From Pardosa pseudoannulata (taxonomy: Eukaryota; Arthropoda; Arachnida; Araneae; Lycosidae): a stretch of 64,000 nt of DNA. Both the position numbers and the translations under genes were made by a program. The DNA lies in assembly GCA_032207245.1 (NCBI GenBank), contig JAGEOH010000221.1, forward strand, positions 2,501 to 66,500, read 5' to 3'. This document shows, in pieces, positions 40,783 through 54,300 of the stretch (within the stretch, counting starts at the first letter, position 1; each line of letters begins with the position of its first letter). The notes below the pieces were generated by a model. The model did not search any database. It was not told the DNA's origin and saw only the letters and a list, made by a program, of their open reading frames with translations.

Positions 40783-41007
40783 CCAGCGAATTTTTCAGAA
40801 CACAGGAAAGTTTAATAAATATATAAAATTGCAAATATCTCGAAAACGGTGCGTCCTAGGTGAAAAAAATAGAAAAAAATGCTGCCTTAGGAACTCCATG
40901 TAGTTTTCGATATATTTTCCGTACCCATTATCAAAACATGAATTTGAAAAGATTTTAAAAATCCACCGAACCATAGACATACCCCGTGCACCGGGGGAAT
41001 GTATTTA
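40783..41007 (+). repeat. Variant monomer: related A-run change
   Basis: AAAAATAACG reads AAAAAAATAG. It resembles the changes at 10365, 19820 and 25676 but is not identical and may be independent. It is followed by a 7-A copy, unlike the other three. Confidence 0.8.
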
Positions 41008-44000
41008 CCAGCGAATTTTTCAGAACACAGGAAAGTTTAATAAATATATAAAATTGCAAATATCTCGAAAACGGTGCGTCCTAGGTGAAAAATAACGAAA
41101 AAAATGCTGCCTTAGGAACTCCATGTAGTTTTCGATATATTTTCCGTACCCATTATCAAAACATGAATTTGAAAAGATTTTAAAAATCCACCGAACCATA
41201 GACATACCCCGTGCACCGGGGGAATGTATTTACCAGCGAATTTTTCAGAACACAGGAAAGTTTAATAAATATATAAAATTGCAAATATCTCGAAAACGGT
41301 GCGTCCTAGGTGAAAAATAACGAAAAAAATGCTGCCTTAGGAACTCCATGTAGTTTTCGATATATTTTCCGTACCCATTATCAAAACATGAATTTGAAAA
41401 GATTTTAAAAATCCACCGAACCATAGACATACCCCGTGCACCGGGGGAATGTATTTACCAGCGAATTTTTCAGAACACAGGAAAGTTTAATAAATATATA
41501 AAATTGCAAATATCTCGAAAACGGTGCGTCCTAGGTGAAAAATAACGAAAAAAATGCTGCCTTAGGAACTCCATGTAGTTTTCGATATATTTTCCGTACC
41601 CATTATCAAAACATGAATTTGAAAAGATTTTAAAAATCCACCGGACCATAGACATACCCCGTGCACCGGGGGAATGTATTTACCAGCGAATTTTTCAGAA
41701 CACAGGAAAGTTTAATAAATATATAAAATTGCAAATATCTCGAAAACGGTGCGTCCTAGGTGAAAAATAACGAAAAAAATGCTGCCTTAGGAACTCCATG
41801 TAGTTTTCGATATATTTTCCGTACCCATTATCAAAACATGAATTTGAAAAGATTTTAAAAATCCACCGAACCATAGACATACCCCGTGCACCGGGGGAAT
41901 GTATTTACCAGCGAATTTTTCAGAACACAGGAAAGTTTAATAAATATATAAAATTGCAAATATCTCGAAAACGGTGCGTCCTAGGTGAAAAATAACGAAA
42001 AAAAATGCTGCCTTAGGAACTCCATGTAGTTTTCGATATATTTTCCGTACCCATTATCAAAACATGAATTTGAAAAGATTTTAAAAATCCACCGAACCAT
42101 AGACATACCCCGTGCACCGGGGGAATGTATTTACCAGCGAATTTTTCAGAACACAGGAAAGTTTAATAAATATATAAAATTGCAAATATCTCGAAAACGG
42201 TGCGTCCTAGGTGAAAAATAACGAAAAAAATGCTGCCTTAGGAACTCCATGTAGTTTTCGATATATTTTCCGTACCCATTATCAAAACATGAATTTGAAA
42301 AGATTTTAAAAATCCACCGAACCATAGACATACCCCGTGCACCGGGGGAATGTATTTACCAGCGAATTTTTCAGAACACAGGAAAGTTTAATAAATATAT
42401 AAAATTGCAAATATCTCGAAAACGGTGCGTCCTAGGTGAAAAATAACGAAAAAAAATGCTGCCTTAGGAACTCCATGTAGTTTTCGATATATTTTCCGTA
42501 CCCATTATCAAAACATGAATTTGAAAAGATTTTAAAAATCCACCGAACCATAGACATACCCCGTGCACCGGGGGAATGTATTTACCAGCGAATTTTTCAG
42601 AACACAGGAAAGTTTAATAAATATATAAAATTGCAAATATCTCGAAAACGGTGCGTCCTAGGTGAAAAATAACGAAAAAAATGCTGCCTTAGGAACTCCA
42701 TGTAGTTTTCGATATATTTTCCGTACCCATTATCAAAACATGAATTTGAAAAGATTTTAAAAATCCACCGAACCATAGACATACCCCGTGCACCGGGGGA
42801 ATGTATTTACCAGCGAATTTTTCAGAACACAGGAAAGTTTAATAAATATATAAAATTGCAAATATCTCGAAAACGGTGCGTCCTAGGTGAAAAATAACGA
42901 AAAAAATGCTGCCTTAGGAACTCCATGTAGTTTTCGATATATTTTCCGTACCCATTATCAAAACATGAATTTGAAAAGATTTTAAAAATCCACCGAACCA
43001 TAGACATACCCCGTGCACCGGGGGAATGTATTTACCAGCGAATTTTTCAGAACACAGGAAAGTTTAATAAATATATAAAATTGCAAATATCTCGAAAACG
43101 GTGCGTCCTAGGTGAAAAATAACGAAAAAAATGCTGCCTTAGGAACTCCATGTAGTTTTCGATATATTTTCCGTACCCATTATCAAAACATGAATTTGAA
43201 AAGATTTTAAAAATCCACCGAACCATAGACATACCCCGTGCACCGGGGGAATGTATTTACCAGCGAATTTTTCAGAACACAGGAAAGTTTAATAAATATA
43301 TAAAATTGCAAATATCTCGAAAACGGTGCGTCCTAGGTGAAAAATAACGAAAAAAAATGCTGCCTTAGGAACTCCATGTAGTTTTCGATATATTTTCCGT
43401 ACCCATTATCAAAACATGAATTTGAAAAGATTTTAAAAATCCACCGAACCATAGACATACCCCGTGCACCGGGGGAATGTATTTACCAGCGAATTTTTCA
43501 GAACACAGGAAAGTTTAATAAATATATAAAATTGCAAATATCTCGAAAACGGTGCGTCCTAGGTGAAAAATAACGAAAAAAATGCTGCCTTAGGAACTCC
43601 ATGTAGTTTTCGATATATTTCCCGTACCCATTATCAAAACATGAATTTGAAAAGATTTTAAAAATCCACCGAACCATAGACATACCCCGTGCACCGGGGG
43701 AATGTATTTACCAGCGAATTTTTCAGAACACAGGAAAGTTTAATAAATATATAAAATTGCAAATATCTCGAAAACGGTGCGTCCTAGGTGAAAAATAACG
43801 AAAAAAAATGCTGCCTTAGGAACTCCATGTAGTTTTCGATATATTTTCCGTACCCATTATCAAAACATGAATTTGAAAAGATTTTAAAAATCCACCGAAC
43901 CATAGACATACCCCGTGCACCGGGGGAATGTATTTACCAGCGAATTTTTCAGAACACAGGAAAGTTTAATAAATATATAAAATTGCAAATATCTCGAAAA

Positions 44001-45286
44001 CGGTGCGTCCTAGGTGAAAAATAACGAAAAAAATGCTGCCTTAGGAACTCCATGTAGTTTTCGATATATTTTCCGTACCCATTATCAAAACATGAATTTG
44101 AAAAGATTTTAAAAATCCACCGAACCATAGACATACCCCGTGCACCGGGGGAATGTATTTACCAGCGAATTTTTCAGAACACAGGAAAGTTTAATAAATA
44201 TATAAAATTGCAAATATCTCGAAAACGGTGCGTCCTAGGTGAAAAATAACGAAAAAAATGCTGCCTTAGGAACTCCATGTAGTTTTCGATATATTTTCCG
44301 TACCCATTATCAAAACATGAATTTGAAAAGATTTTAAAAATCCACCGAACCATAGACATACCCGTGCACCGGGGGAATGTATTTACCAGCGAATTTTTCA
44401 GAACACAGGAAAGTTTAATAAATATATAAAATTGCAAATATCTCGAAAACGGTGCGTCCTAGGTGAAAAATAACGAAAAAAATGCTGCCTTAGGAACTCC
44501 ATGTAGTTTTCGATATATTTTCCGTACCCATTATCAAAACATGAATTTGAAAAGATTTTAAAAATCCACCGAACCATAGACATACCCCGTGCACCGGGGG
44601 AATGTATTTACCAGCGAATTTTTCAGAACACAGGAAAGTTTAATAAATATATAAAATTGCAAATATCTCGAAAACGGTGCGTCCTAGGTGAAAAATAACG
44701 AAAAAAAATGCTGCCTTAGGAACTCCATGTAGTTTTCGATATATTTTCCGTACCCATTATCAAAACATGAATTTGAAAAGATTTTAAAAATCCACCGAAC
44801 CATAGACATACCCCGTGCACCGGGGGAATGTATTTACCAGCGAATTTTTCAGAACACAGGAAAGTTTAATAAATATATAAAATTGCAAATATCTCGAAAA
44901 CGGTGCGTCCTAGGTGAAAAATAACGAAAAAAATGCTGCCTTAGGAACTCCATGTAGTTTTCGATATATTTTCCGTACCCATTATCAAAACATGAATTTG
45001 AAAAGATTTTAAAAATCCACCGAACCATAGACATACCCCGTGCACCGGGGGAATGTATTTACCAGCGAATTTTTCAGAACACAGGAAAGTTTAATAAATA
45101 TATAAAATTGCAAATATCTCGAAAACGGTGCGTCCTAGGTGAAAAATAACGAAAAAAATGCTGCCTTAGGAACTCCATGTAGTTTTCGATATATTTTCCG
45201 TACCCATTATCAAAACATGAATTTGAAAAGATTTTAAAAATCCACCGAACCATAGACATACCCCGTGCACCGGGGGAATGTATTTA

Positions 45287-45736
45287 CCAGCGAATTTTTC
45301 AGAACACAGGAAAGTTTAATAAATATATAAAAATGCAAATATCTCGAAAACGGTGCGTCCTAGGTGAAAAATAACGAAAAAAATGCTGCCTTAGGAACTC
45401 CATGTAGTTTTCGATATATTTTCCGTACCCATTATCAAAACATGAATTTGAAAAGATTTTAAAAATCCACCGAACCATAGACATCCCCAGTGCACCGGGG
45501 GAATGTATTTACCAGCGAATTTTTCAGAACACAGGAAAGTTTAATAAATATATAAAAATGCAAATATCTCGAAAACGGTGCGTCCTAGGTGAAAAATAAC
45601 GAAAAAAATGCTGCCTTAGGAACTCCATGTAGTTTTCGATATATTTTCCGTACCCATTATCAAAACATGAATTTGAAAAGATTTTAAAAATCCACCGAAC
45701 CATAGACATACCCCGTGCACCGGGGGAATGTATTTA
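45287..45736 (+). repeat. Pair of adjacent monomers sharing a private variant
   Basis: Both copies (45287 and 45512) read AAAAATGCAAAT where the rest of the array has AAAATTGCAAAT. The first also has ATCCCCAGTGCAC in place of ATACCCCGTGCAC, a form otherwise seen only in the copy starting 30413. A private variant in two neighbours is best explained by a one-monomer tandem duplication. Confidence 0.85.
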
Positions 45737-47540
45737 CCAGCGAATTTTTCAGAACACAGGAAAGTTTAATAAATATATAAAATTGCAAATATCTCGAAAA
45801 CGGTGCGTCCTAGGTGAAAAATAACGAAAAAAATGCTGCCTTAGGAACTCCATGTAGTTTTCGATATATTTTCCGTACCCATTATCAAAACATGAATTTG
45901 AAAAGATTTTAAAAATCCACCGAACCATAGACATACCCCGTGCACCGGGGGAATGTATTTACCAGCGAATTTTTCAGAACACAGGAAAGTTTAATAAATA
46001 TATAAAATTGCAAATATCTCGAAAACGGTGCGTCCTAGGTGAAAAAATAACGAAAAAAATGCTGCCTTAGGAACTCCATGTAGTTTTCGATATATTTTCC
46101 GTACCCATTATCAAAACATGAATTTGAAAAGATTTTAAAAATCCACCGAACCATAGACATACCCCGTGCACCGGGGGAATGTATTTACCAGCGAATTTTT
46201 CAGAACACAGGAAAGTTTAATAAATATATAAAATTGCAAATATCTCGAAAACGGTGCGTCCTAGGTGAAAAATAACGAAAAAAATGCTGCCTTAGGAACT
46301 CCATGTAGTTTTCGATATATTTTCCGTACCCATTATCAAAACATGAATTTGAAAAGATTTTAAAAATCCACCGAACCATAGACATACCCCGTGCACCGGG
46401 GGAATGTATTTACCAGCGAATTTTTCAGAACACAGGAAAGTTTAATAAATATATAAAATTGCAAATATCTCGAAAACGGTGCGTCCTAGGTGAAAAATAA
46501 CGAAAAAAATGCTGCCTTAGGAACTCCATGTAGTTTTCGATATATTTTCCGTACCCATTATCAAAACATGAATTTGAAAAGATTTTAAAAATCCACCGAA
46601 CCATAGACATACCCCGTGCACCGGGGGAATGTATTTACCAGCGAATTTTTCAGAACACAGGAAAGTTTAATAAATATATAAAATTGCAAATATCTCGAAA
46701 ACGGTGCGTCCTAGGTGAAAAATAACGAAAAAAATGCTGCCTTAGGAACTCCATGTAGTTTTCGATATATTTTCCGTACCCATTATCAAAACATGAATTT
46801 GAAAAGATTTTAAAAATCCACCGAACCATAGACATACCCCGTGCACCGGGGGAATGTATTTACCAGCGAATTTTTCAGAACACAGGAAAGTTTAATAAAT
46901 ATATAAAATTGCAAATATCTCGAAAACGGTGCGTCCTAGGTGAAAAATAACGAAAAAAAATGCTGCCTTAGGAACTCCATGTAGTTTTCGATATATTTTC
47001 CGTACCCATTATCAAAACATGAATTTGAAAAGATTTTAAAAATCCACCGAACCATAGACATACCCCGTGCACCGGGGGGAATGTATTTACCAGCGAATTT
47101 TTCAGAACACAGGAAAGTTTAATAAATATATAAAATTGCAAATATCTCGAAAACGGTGCGTCCTAGGTGAAAAATAACGAAAAAAATGCTGCCTTAGGAA
47201 CTCCATGTAGTTTTCGATATATTTTCCGTACCCATTATCAAAACATGAATTTGAAAAGATTTTAAAAATCCACCGAACCATAGACATACCCCGTGCACCG
47301 GGGGAATGTATTTACCAGCGAATTTTTCAGAACACAGGAAAGTTTAATAAATATATAAAATTGCAAATATCTCGAAAACGGTGCGTCCTAGGTGAAAAAT
47401 AACGAAAAAAAATGCTGCCTTAGGAACTCCATGTAGTTTTCGATATATTTTCCGTACCCATTATCAAAACATGAATTTGAAAAGATTTTAAAAATCCACC
47501 GAACCATAGACATACCCCGTGCACCGGGGGAATGTATTTA

Positions 47541-47765
47541 CCAGCGAATTTTTCAGAACACAGGAAAGTTTAATAATATATAAAATTGCAAATATCTCGA
47601 AAACGGTGCGTCCTAGGTGAAAAATAACGAAAAAAATGCTGCCTTAGGAACTCCATGTAGTTTTCGATATATTTTCCGTACCCATTATCAAAACATGAAT
47701 TTGAAAAGGTTTTTAAAAATCCACCGAACCATAGACATACCCCGTGCACCGGGGGAATGTATTTA
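47541..47765 (+). repeat. Variant monomer with compensating indels
   Basis: TAATAAATATAT has lost one A, and GAAAAGATTTTAAAAATCC reads GAAAAGGTTTTTAAAAATCC (A to G and one T added). The length remains 225 bp. Confidence 0.85.
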
Positions 47766-47986
47766 CCAGCGAATTTTTCAGAACACAGGAAAGTTTAATA
47801 AATATATAAAATTGCAAATATCTCGAAAACGGTGCGTCCTAGGTGAAAAATAACGAAAAAAATGCTGCCTTAGGAACTCCATGTAGTTTTCGATATATTT
47901 TCCGTACCCATTATCAAAACATGAATTTGAAAAGATTTTAAAAATCCACCGAACCATAGACATACCCCGTGAGGGTAATGTATTTA
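47766..47986 (+). repeat. Shortest monomer (221 bp), hairpin deleted
   Basis: CCCCGTGCACCGGGGGAATG reads CCCCGTGAGGGTAATG, a 4-bp net loss that removes the loop and much of the right stem. This is the largest deletion I found in the window. The GGGTAATG ending resembles the copy starting 9691 (CACGGGGTAATG). Confidence 0.88.
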
Positions 47987-50911
47987 CCAGCGAATTTTTC
48001 AGAACACAGGAAAGTTTAATAAATATATAAAATTGCAAATATCTCGAAAACGGTGCGTCCTAGGTGAAAAATAACGAAAAAAATGCTGCCTTAGGAACTC
48101 CATGTAGTTTTCGATATATTTTCCGTACCCATTATCAAAACATGAATTTGAAAAGATTTTAAAAATCCACCGAACCATAGACATACCCCGTGCACCGGGG
48201 GAATGTATTTACCAGCGAATTTTTCAGAACACAGGAAAGTTTAATAAATATATAAAATTGCAAATATCTCGAAAACGGTGCGTCCTAGGTGAAAAATAAC
48301 GAAAAAAATGCTGCCTTAGGAACTCCATGTAGTTTTCGATATATTTTCCGTACCCATTATCAAAACATGAATTTGAAAAGATTTTAAAAATCCACCGAAC
48401 CATAGACATACCCCGTGCACCGGGGGAATGTATTTACCAGCGAATTTTTCAGAACACAGGAAAGTTTAATAAATATATAAAATTGCAAATATCTCGAAAA
48501 CGGTGCGTCCTAGGTGAAAAATAACGAAAAAAATGCTGCCTTAGGAACTCCATGTAGTTTTCGATATATTTTCCGTACCCATTATCAAAACATGAATTTG
48601 AAAAGATTTTAAAAATCCACCGAACCATAGACATACCCCGTGCACCGGGGGAATGTATTTACCAGCGAATTTTTCAGAACACAGGAAAGTTTAATAAATA
48701 TATAAAATTGCAAATATCTCGAAAACGGTGCGTCCTAGGTGAAAAATAACGAAAAAAATGCTGCCTTAGGAACTCCATGTAGTTTTCGATATATTTTCCG
48801 TACCCATTATCAAAACATGAATTTGAAAAGATTTTAAAAATCCACCGAACCATAGACATACCCCGTGCACCGGGGGAATGTATTTACCAGCGAATTTTTC
48901 AGAACACAGGAAAGTTTAATAAATATATAAAATTGCAAATATCTCGAAAACGGTGCGTCCTAGGTGAAAAATAACGAAAAAAATGTTGCCTTAGGAACTC
49001 CATGTAGTTTTCGATATATTTTCCGTACCCATTATCAAAACATGAATTTGAAAAGATTTTAAAAATCCACCGAACCATAGACATACCCCGTGCACCGGGG
49101 GAATGTATTTACCAGCGAATTTTTCAGAACACAGGAAAGTTTAATAAATATATAAAATTGCAAATATCTCGAAAACGGTGCGTCCTAGGTGAAAAATAAC
49201 GAAAAAAATGCTGCCTTAGGAACTCCATGTAGTTTTCGATATATTTTCCGTACCCATTATCAAAACATGAATTTGAAAAGATTTTAAAAATCCACCGAAC
49301 CATAGACATACCCCGTGCACCGGGGGAATGTATTTACCAGCGAATTTTTCAGAACACAGGAAAGTTTAATAAATATATAAAATTGCAAATATCTCGAAAA
49401 CGGTGCGTCCTAGGTGAAAAATAACGAAAAAAATGCTGCCTTAGGAACTCCATGTAGTTTTCGATATATTTTCCGTACCCATTATCAAAACATGAATTTG
49501 AAAAGATTTTAAAAATCCACCGAACCATAGACATACCCCGTGCACCGGGGGAATGTATTTACCAGCGAATTTTTCAGAACACAGGAAAGTTTAATAAATA
49601 TATAAAATTGCAAATATCTCGAAAACGGTGCGTCCTAGGTGAAAAATAACGAAAAAAATGCTGCCTTAGGAACTCCATGTAGTTTTCGATATATTTTCCG
49701 TACCCATTATCAAAACATGAATTTGAAAAGATTTTAAAAATCCACCGAACCATAGACATACCCCGTGCACCGGGGGAATGTATTTACCAGCGAATTTTTC
49801 AGAACACAGGAAAGTTTAATAAATATATAAAATTGCAAATATCTCGAAAACGGTGCGTCCTAGGTGAAAAATAACGAAAAAAATGCTGCCTTAGGAACTC
49901 CATGTAGTTTTCGATATATTTTCCGTACCCATTATCAAAACATGAATTTGAAAAGATTTTAAAAATCCACCGAACCATAGACATACCCCGTGCACCGGGG
50001 GAATGTATTTACCAGCGAATTTTTCAGAACACAGGAAAGTTTAATAAATATATAAAATTGCAAATATCTCGAAAACGGTGCGTCCTAGGTGAAAAATAAC
50101 GAAAAAAATGCTGCCTTAGGAACTCCATGTAGTTTTCGATATATTTTCCGTACCCATTATCAAAACATGAATTTGAAAAGATTTTAAAAATCCACCGAAC
50201 CATAGACATACCCCGTGCACCGGGGGAATGTATTTACCAGCGAATTTTTCAGAACACAGGAAAGTTTTATAAATATATAAAATTGCAAATATCTCGAAAA
50301 CGGTGCGTCCTAGGTGAAAAATAACGAAAAAAATGCTGCCTTAGGAACTCCATGTAGTTTTCGATATATTTTCCGTACCCATTATCAAAACATGAATTTG
50401 AAAAGATTTTAAAAATCCACCGAACCATAGACATACCCCGTGCACCGGGGGAATGTATTTACCAGCGAATTTTTCAGAACACAGGAAAGTTTAATAAATA
50501 TATAAAATTGCAAATATCTCGAAAACGGTGCGTCCTAGGTGAAAAATAACGAAAAAAATGCTGCCTTAGGAACTCCATGTAGTTTTCGATATATTTTCCG
50601 TACCCATTATCAAAACATGAATTTGAAAAGATTTTAAAAATCCACCGAACCATAGACATACCCCGTGCACCGGGGGAATGTATTTACCAGCGAATTTTTC
50701 AGAACACAGGAAAGTTTAATAAATATATAAAATTGCAAATATCTCGAAAACGGTGCGTCCTAGGTGAAAAATAACGAAAAAAATGCTGCCTTAGGAACTC
50801 CATGTAGTTTTCGATATATTTTCCGTACCCATTATCAAAACATGAATTTGAAAAGATTTTAAAAATCCACCGAACCATAGACATACCCCGTGCACCGGGG
50901 GAATGTATTTA

Positions 50912-51361
50912 CCAGCGAATTTTTCAGAACACAGGAAAGTTTAATAAATATATAAAATTGCAAATATCTCGAAAACGGTGCGTCCTAGGTGAAAAAAAAA
51001 CGAAAAAAATGCTGCCTTAGGAACTCCATGTAGTTTTCGATATATTTTCCGTACCCATTATCAAAACATGAATTTGAAAAGATTTTAAAAATCCACCGAA
51101 CCATAGACATACCAAGTGCACCGGGGGAATGTATTTACCAGCGAATTTTTCAGAACACAGGAAAGTTTAATAAATATATAAAATTGCAAATATCTCGAAA
51201 ACGGTGCGTCCTAGGTGAAAAATAACGAAAAAAATGCTGCCTTAGGAACTCCATGTAGTTTTCGATATATTTTCCGTACCCATTATCAAAACATGAATTT
51301 GAAAAGATTTTAAAAATCCACCGAACCATAGCACACCCCGTGCACCGGGGGAATGTATTTA
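50912..51361 (+). repeat. Two adjacent divergent monomers
   Basis: The first (50912-51137) has an A-run replacing the AAT of AAAATAACG with one added base, and ACCAAGTGCAC for ACCCCGTGCAC. The second (51138-51361) has ATAGCACACCCCG for ATAGACATACCCCG. Neighbours on both sides are consensus-like. Confidence 0.83.
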
Positions 51362-54300
51362 CCAGCGAATTTTTCAGAACACAGGAAAGTTTAATAAATA
51401 TATAAAATTGCAAATATCTCGAAAACGGTGCGTCCTAGGTGAAAAATAACGAAAAAAATGCTGCCTTAGGAACTCCATGTAGTTTTCGATATATTTTCCG
51501 TACCCATTATCAAAACATGAATTTGAAAAGATTTTAAAAATCCACCGAACCATAGACATACCCCGTGCACCGGGGGAATGTATTTACCAGCGAATTTTTC
51601 AGAACACAGGAAAGTTTAATAAATATATAAAATTGCAAATATCTCGAAAACGGTGCGTCCTAGGTGAAAAATAACGAAAAAAATGCTGCCTTAGGAACTC
51701 CATGTAGTTTTCGATATATTTTCCGTACCCATTATCAAAACATGAATTTGAAAAGATTTTAAAAATCCACCGAACCATAGACATACCCCGTGCACCGGGG
51801 GAATGTATTTACCAGCGAATTTTTCAGAACACAGGAAAGTTTAATAAATATATAAAATTGCAAATATCTCGAAAACGGTGCGTCCTAGGTGAAAAATAAC
51901 GAAAAAAATGCTGCCTTAGGAACTCCATGTAGTTTTCGATATATTTTCCGTACCCATTATCAAAACATGAATTTGAAAAGATTTTAAAAATCCACCGAAC
52001 CATAGACATACCCCGTGCACCGGGGGAATGTATTTACCAGCGAATTTTTCAGAACACAGGAAAGTTTAATAAATATATAAAATTGCAAATATCTCGAAAA
52101 CGGTGCGTCCTAGGTGAAAAATAACGAAAAAAATGCTGCCTTAGGAACTCCATGTAGTTTTCGATATATTTTCCGTACCCATTATCAAAACATGAATTTG
52201 AAAAGATTTTAAAAATCCACCGAACCATAGACATACCCCGTGCACCGGGGGAATGTATTTACCAGCGAATTTTTCAGAACACAGGAAAGTTTAATAAATA
52301 TATAAAATTGCAAATATCTCGAAAACGGTGCGTCCTAGGTGAAAAATAACGAAAAAAATGCTGCCTTAGGAACTCCATGTAGTTTTCGATATATTTTCCG
52401 TACCCATTATCAAAACATGAATTTGAAAAGATTTTAAAAATCCACCGAACCATAGACATACCCCGTGCACCGGGGGAATGTATTTACCAGCGAATTTTTC
52501 AGAACACAGGAAAGTTTAATAAATATATAAAATTGCAAATATCTCGAAAACGGTGCGTCCTAGGTGAAAAATAACGAAAAAAATGCTGCCTTAGGAACTC
52601 CATGTAGTTTTCGATATATTTTCCGTACCCATTATCAAAACATGAATTTGAAAAGATTTTAAAAATCCACCGAACCATAGACATACCCCGTGCACCGGGG
52701 GAATGTATTTACCAGCGAATTTTTCAGAACACAGGAAAGTTTAATAAATATATAAAATTGCAAATATCTCGAAAACGGTGCGTCCTAGGTGAAAAATAAC
52801 GAAAAAAAATGCTGCCTTAGGAACTCCATGTAGTTTTCGATATATTTTCCGTACCCATTATCAAAACATGAATTTGAAAAGATTTTAAAAATCCACCGAA
52901 CCATAGACATACCCCGTGCACCGGGGGAATGTATTTACCAGCGAATTTTTCAGAACACAGGAAAGTTTAATAAATATATAAAATTGCAAATATCTCGAAA
53001 ACGGTGCGTCCTAGGTGAAAAATAACGAAAAAAAATGCTGCCTTAGGAACTCCATGTAGTTTTCGATATATTTTCCGTACCCATTATCAAAACATGAATT
53101 TGAAAAGATTTTAAAAATCCACCGAACCATAGACATACCCCGTGCACCGGGGGAATGTATTTACCAGCGAATTTTTCAGAACACAGGAAAGTTTAATAAA
53201 TATATAAAATTGCAAATATCTCGAAAACGGTGCGTCCTAGGTGAAAAATAACGAAAAAAATGCTGCCTTAGGAACTCCATGTAGTTTTCGATATATTTTC
53301 CGTACCCATTATCAAAACATGAATTTGAAAAGATTTTAAAAATCCACCGAACCATAGACATACCCCGTGCACCGGGGGAATGTATTTACCAGCGAATTTT
53401 TCAGAACACAGGAAAGTTTAATAAATATATAAAATTGCAAATATCTCGAAAACGGTGCGTCCTAGGTGAAAAATAACGAAAAAAATGCTGCCTTAGGAAC
53501 TCCATGTAGTTTTCGATATATTTTCCGTACCCATTATCAAAACATGAATTTGAAAAGATTTTAAAAATCCACCGAACCATAGACATACCCCGTGCACCGG
53601 GGGAATGTATTTACCAGCGAATTTTTCAGAACACAGGAAAGTTTAATAAATATATAAAATTGCAAATATCTCGAAAACGGTGCGTCCTAGGTGAAAAATA
53701 ACGAAAAAAATGCTGCCTTAGGAACTCCATGTAGTTTTCGATATATTTTCCGTACCCATTATCAAAACATGAATTTGAAAAGATTTTAAAAATCCACCGA
53801 ACCATAGACATACCCCGTGCACCGGGGGAATGTATTTACCAGCGAATTTTTCAGAACACAGGAAAGTTTAATAAATATATAAAATTGCAAATATCTCGAA
53901 AACGGTGCGTCCTAGGTGAAAAATAACGAAAAAAATGCTGCCTTAGGAACTCCATGTAGTTTTCGATATATTTTCCGTACCCATTATCAAAACATGAATT
54001 TGAAAAGATTTTAAAAATCCACCGAACCATAGACATACCCCGTGCACCGGGGGAATGTATTTACCAGCGAATTTTTCAGAACACAGGAAAGTTTAATAAA
54101 TATATAAAATTGCAAATATCTCGAAAACGGTGCGTCCTAGGTGAAAAATAACGAAAAAAAATGCTGCCTTAGGAACTCCATGTAGTTTTCGATATATTTT
54201 CCGTACCCATTATCAAAACATGAATTTGAAAAGATTTTAAAAATCCACCGAACCATAGACATACCCCGTGCACCGGGGGAATGTATTTACCAGCGAATTT

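Larger units (their letters stand above)
34929..47540 (+). repeat. Satellite block 4: mostly 7-A copies (56 monomers)
   Basis: Copies 156-211, with 11 8-A copies. Stretches such as 34929-36278 and 37405-38979 hold copies that appear identical. Single-base losses before GTGCAC mark copies starting 39205, 39656 and 44162. No gene or non-satellite sequence is present. Confidence 0.93.
47541..52711 (+). repeat. Satellite block 5: 23 copies without any 8-A form
   Basis: Copies 212-234, the longest 8-A-free run in the window, bounded on both sides by 8-A copies (47315 and 52712). Differences are few: the hairpin-deleted copy at 47766, a C-to-T change in the copy at 48887, a T in place of A in the copy at 50237, and three adjacent changes in the copies at 50912 and 51138. 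No gene is present. Confidence 0.93.
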
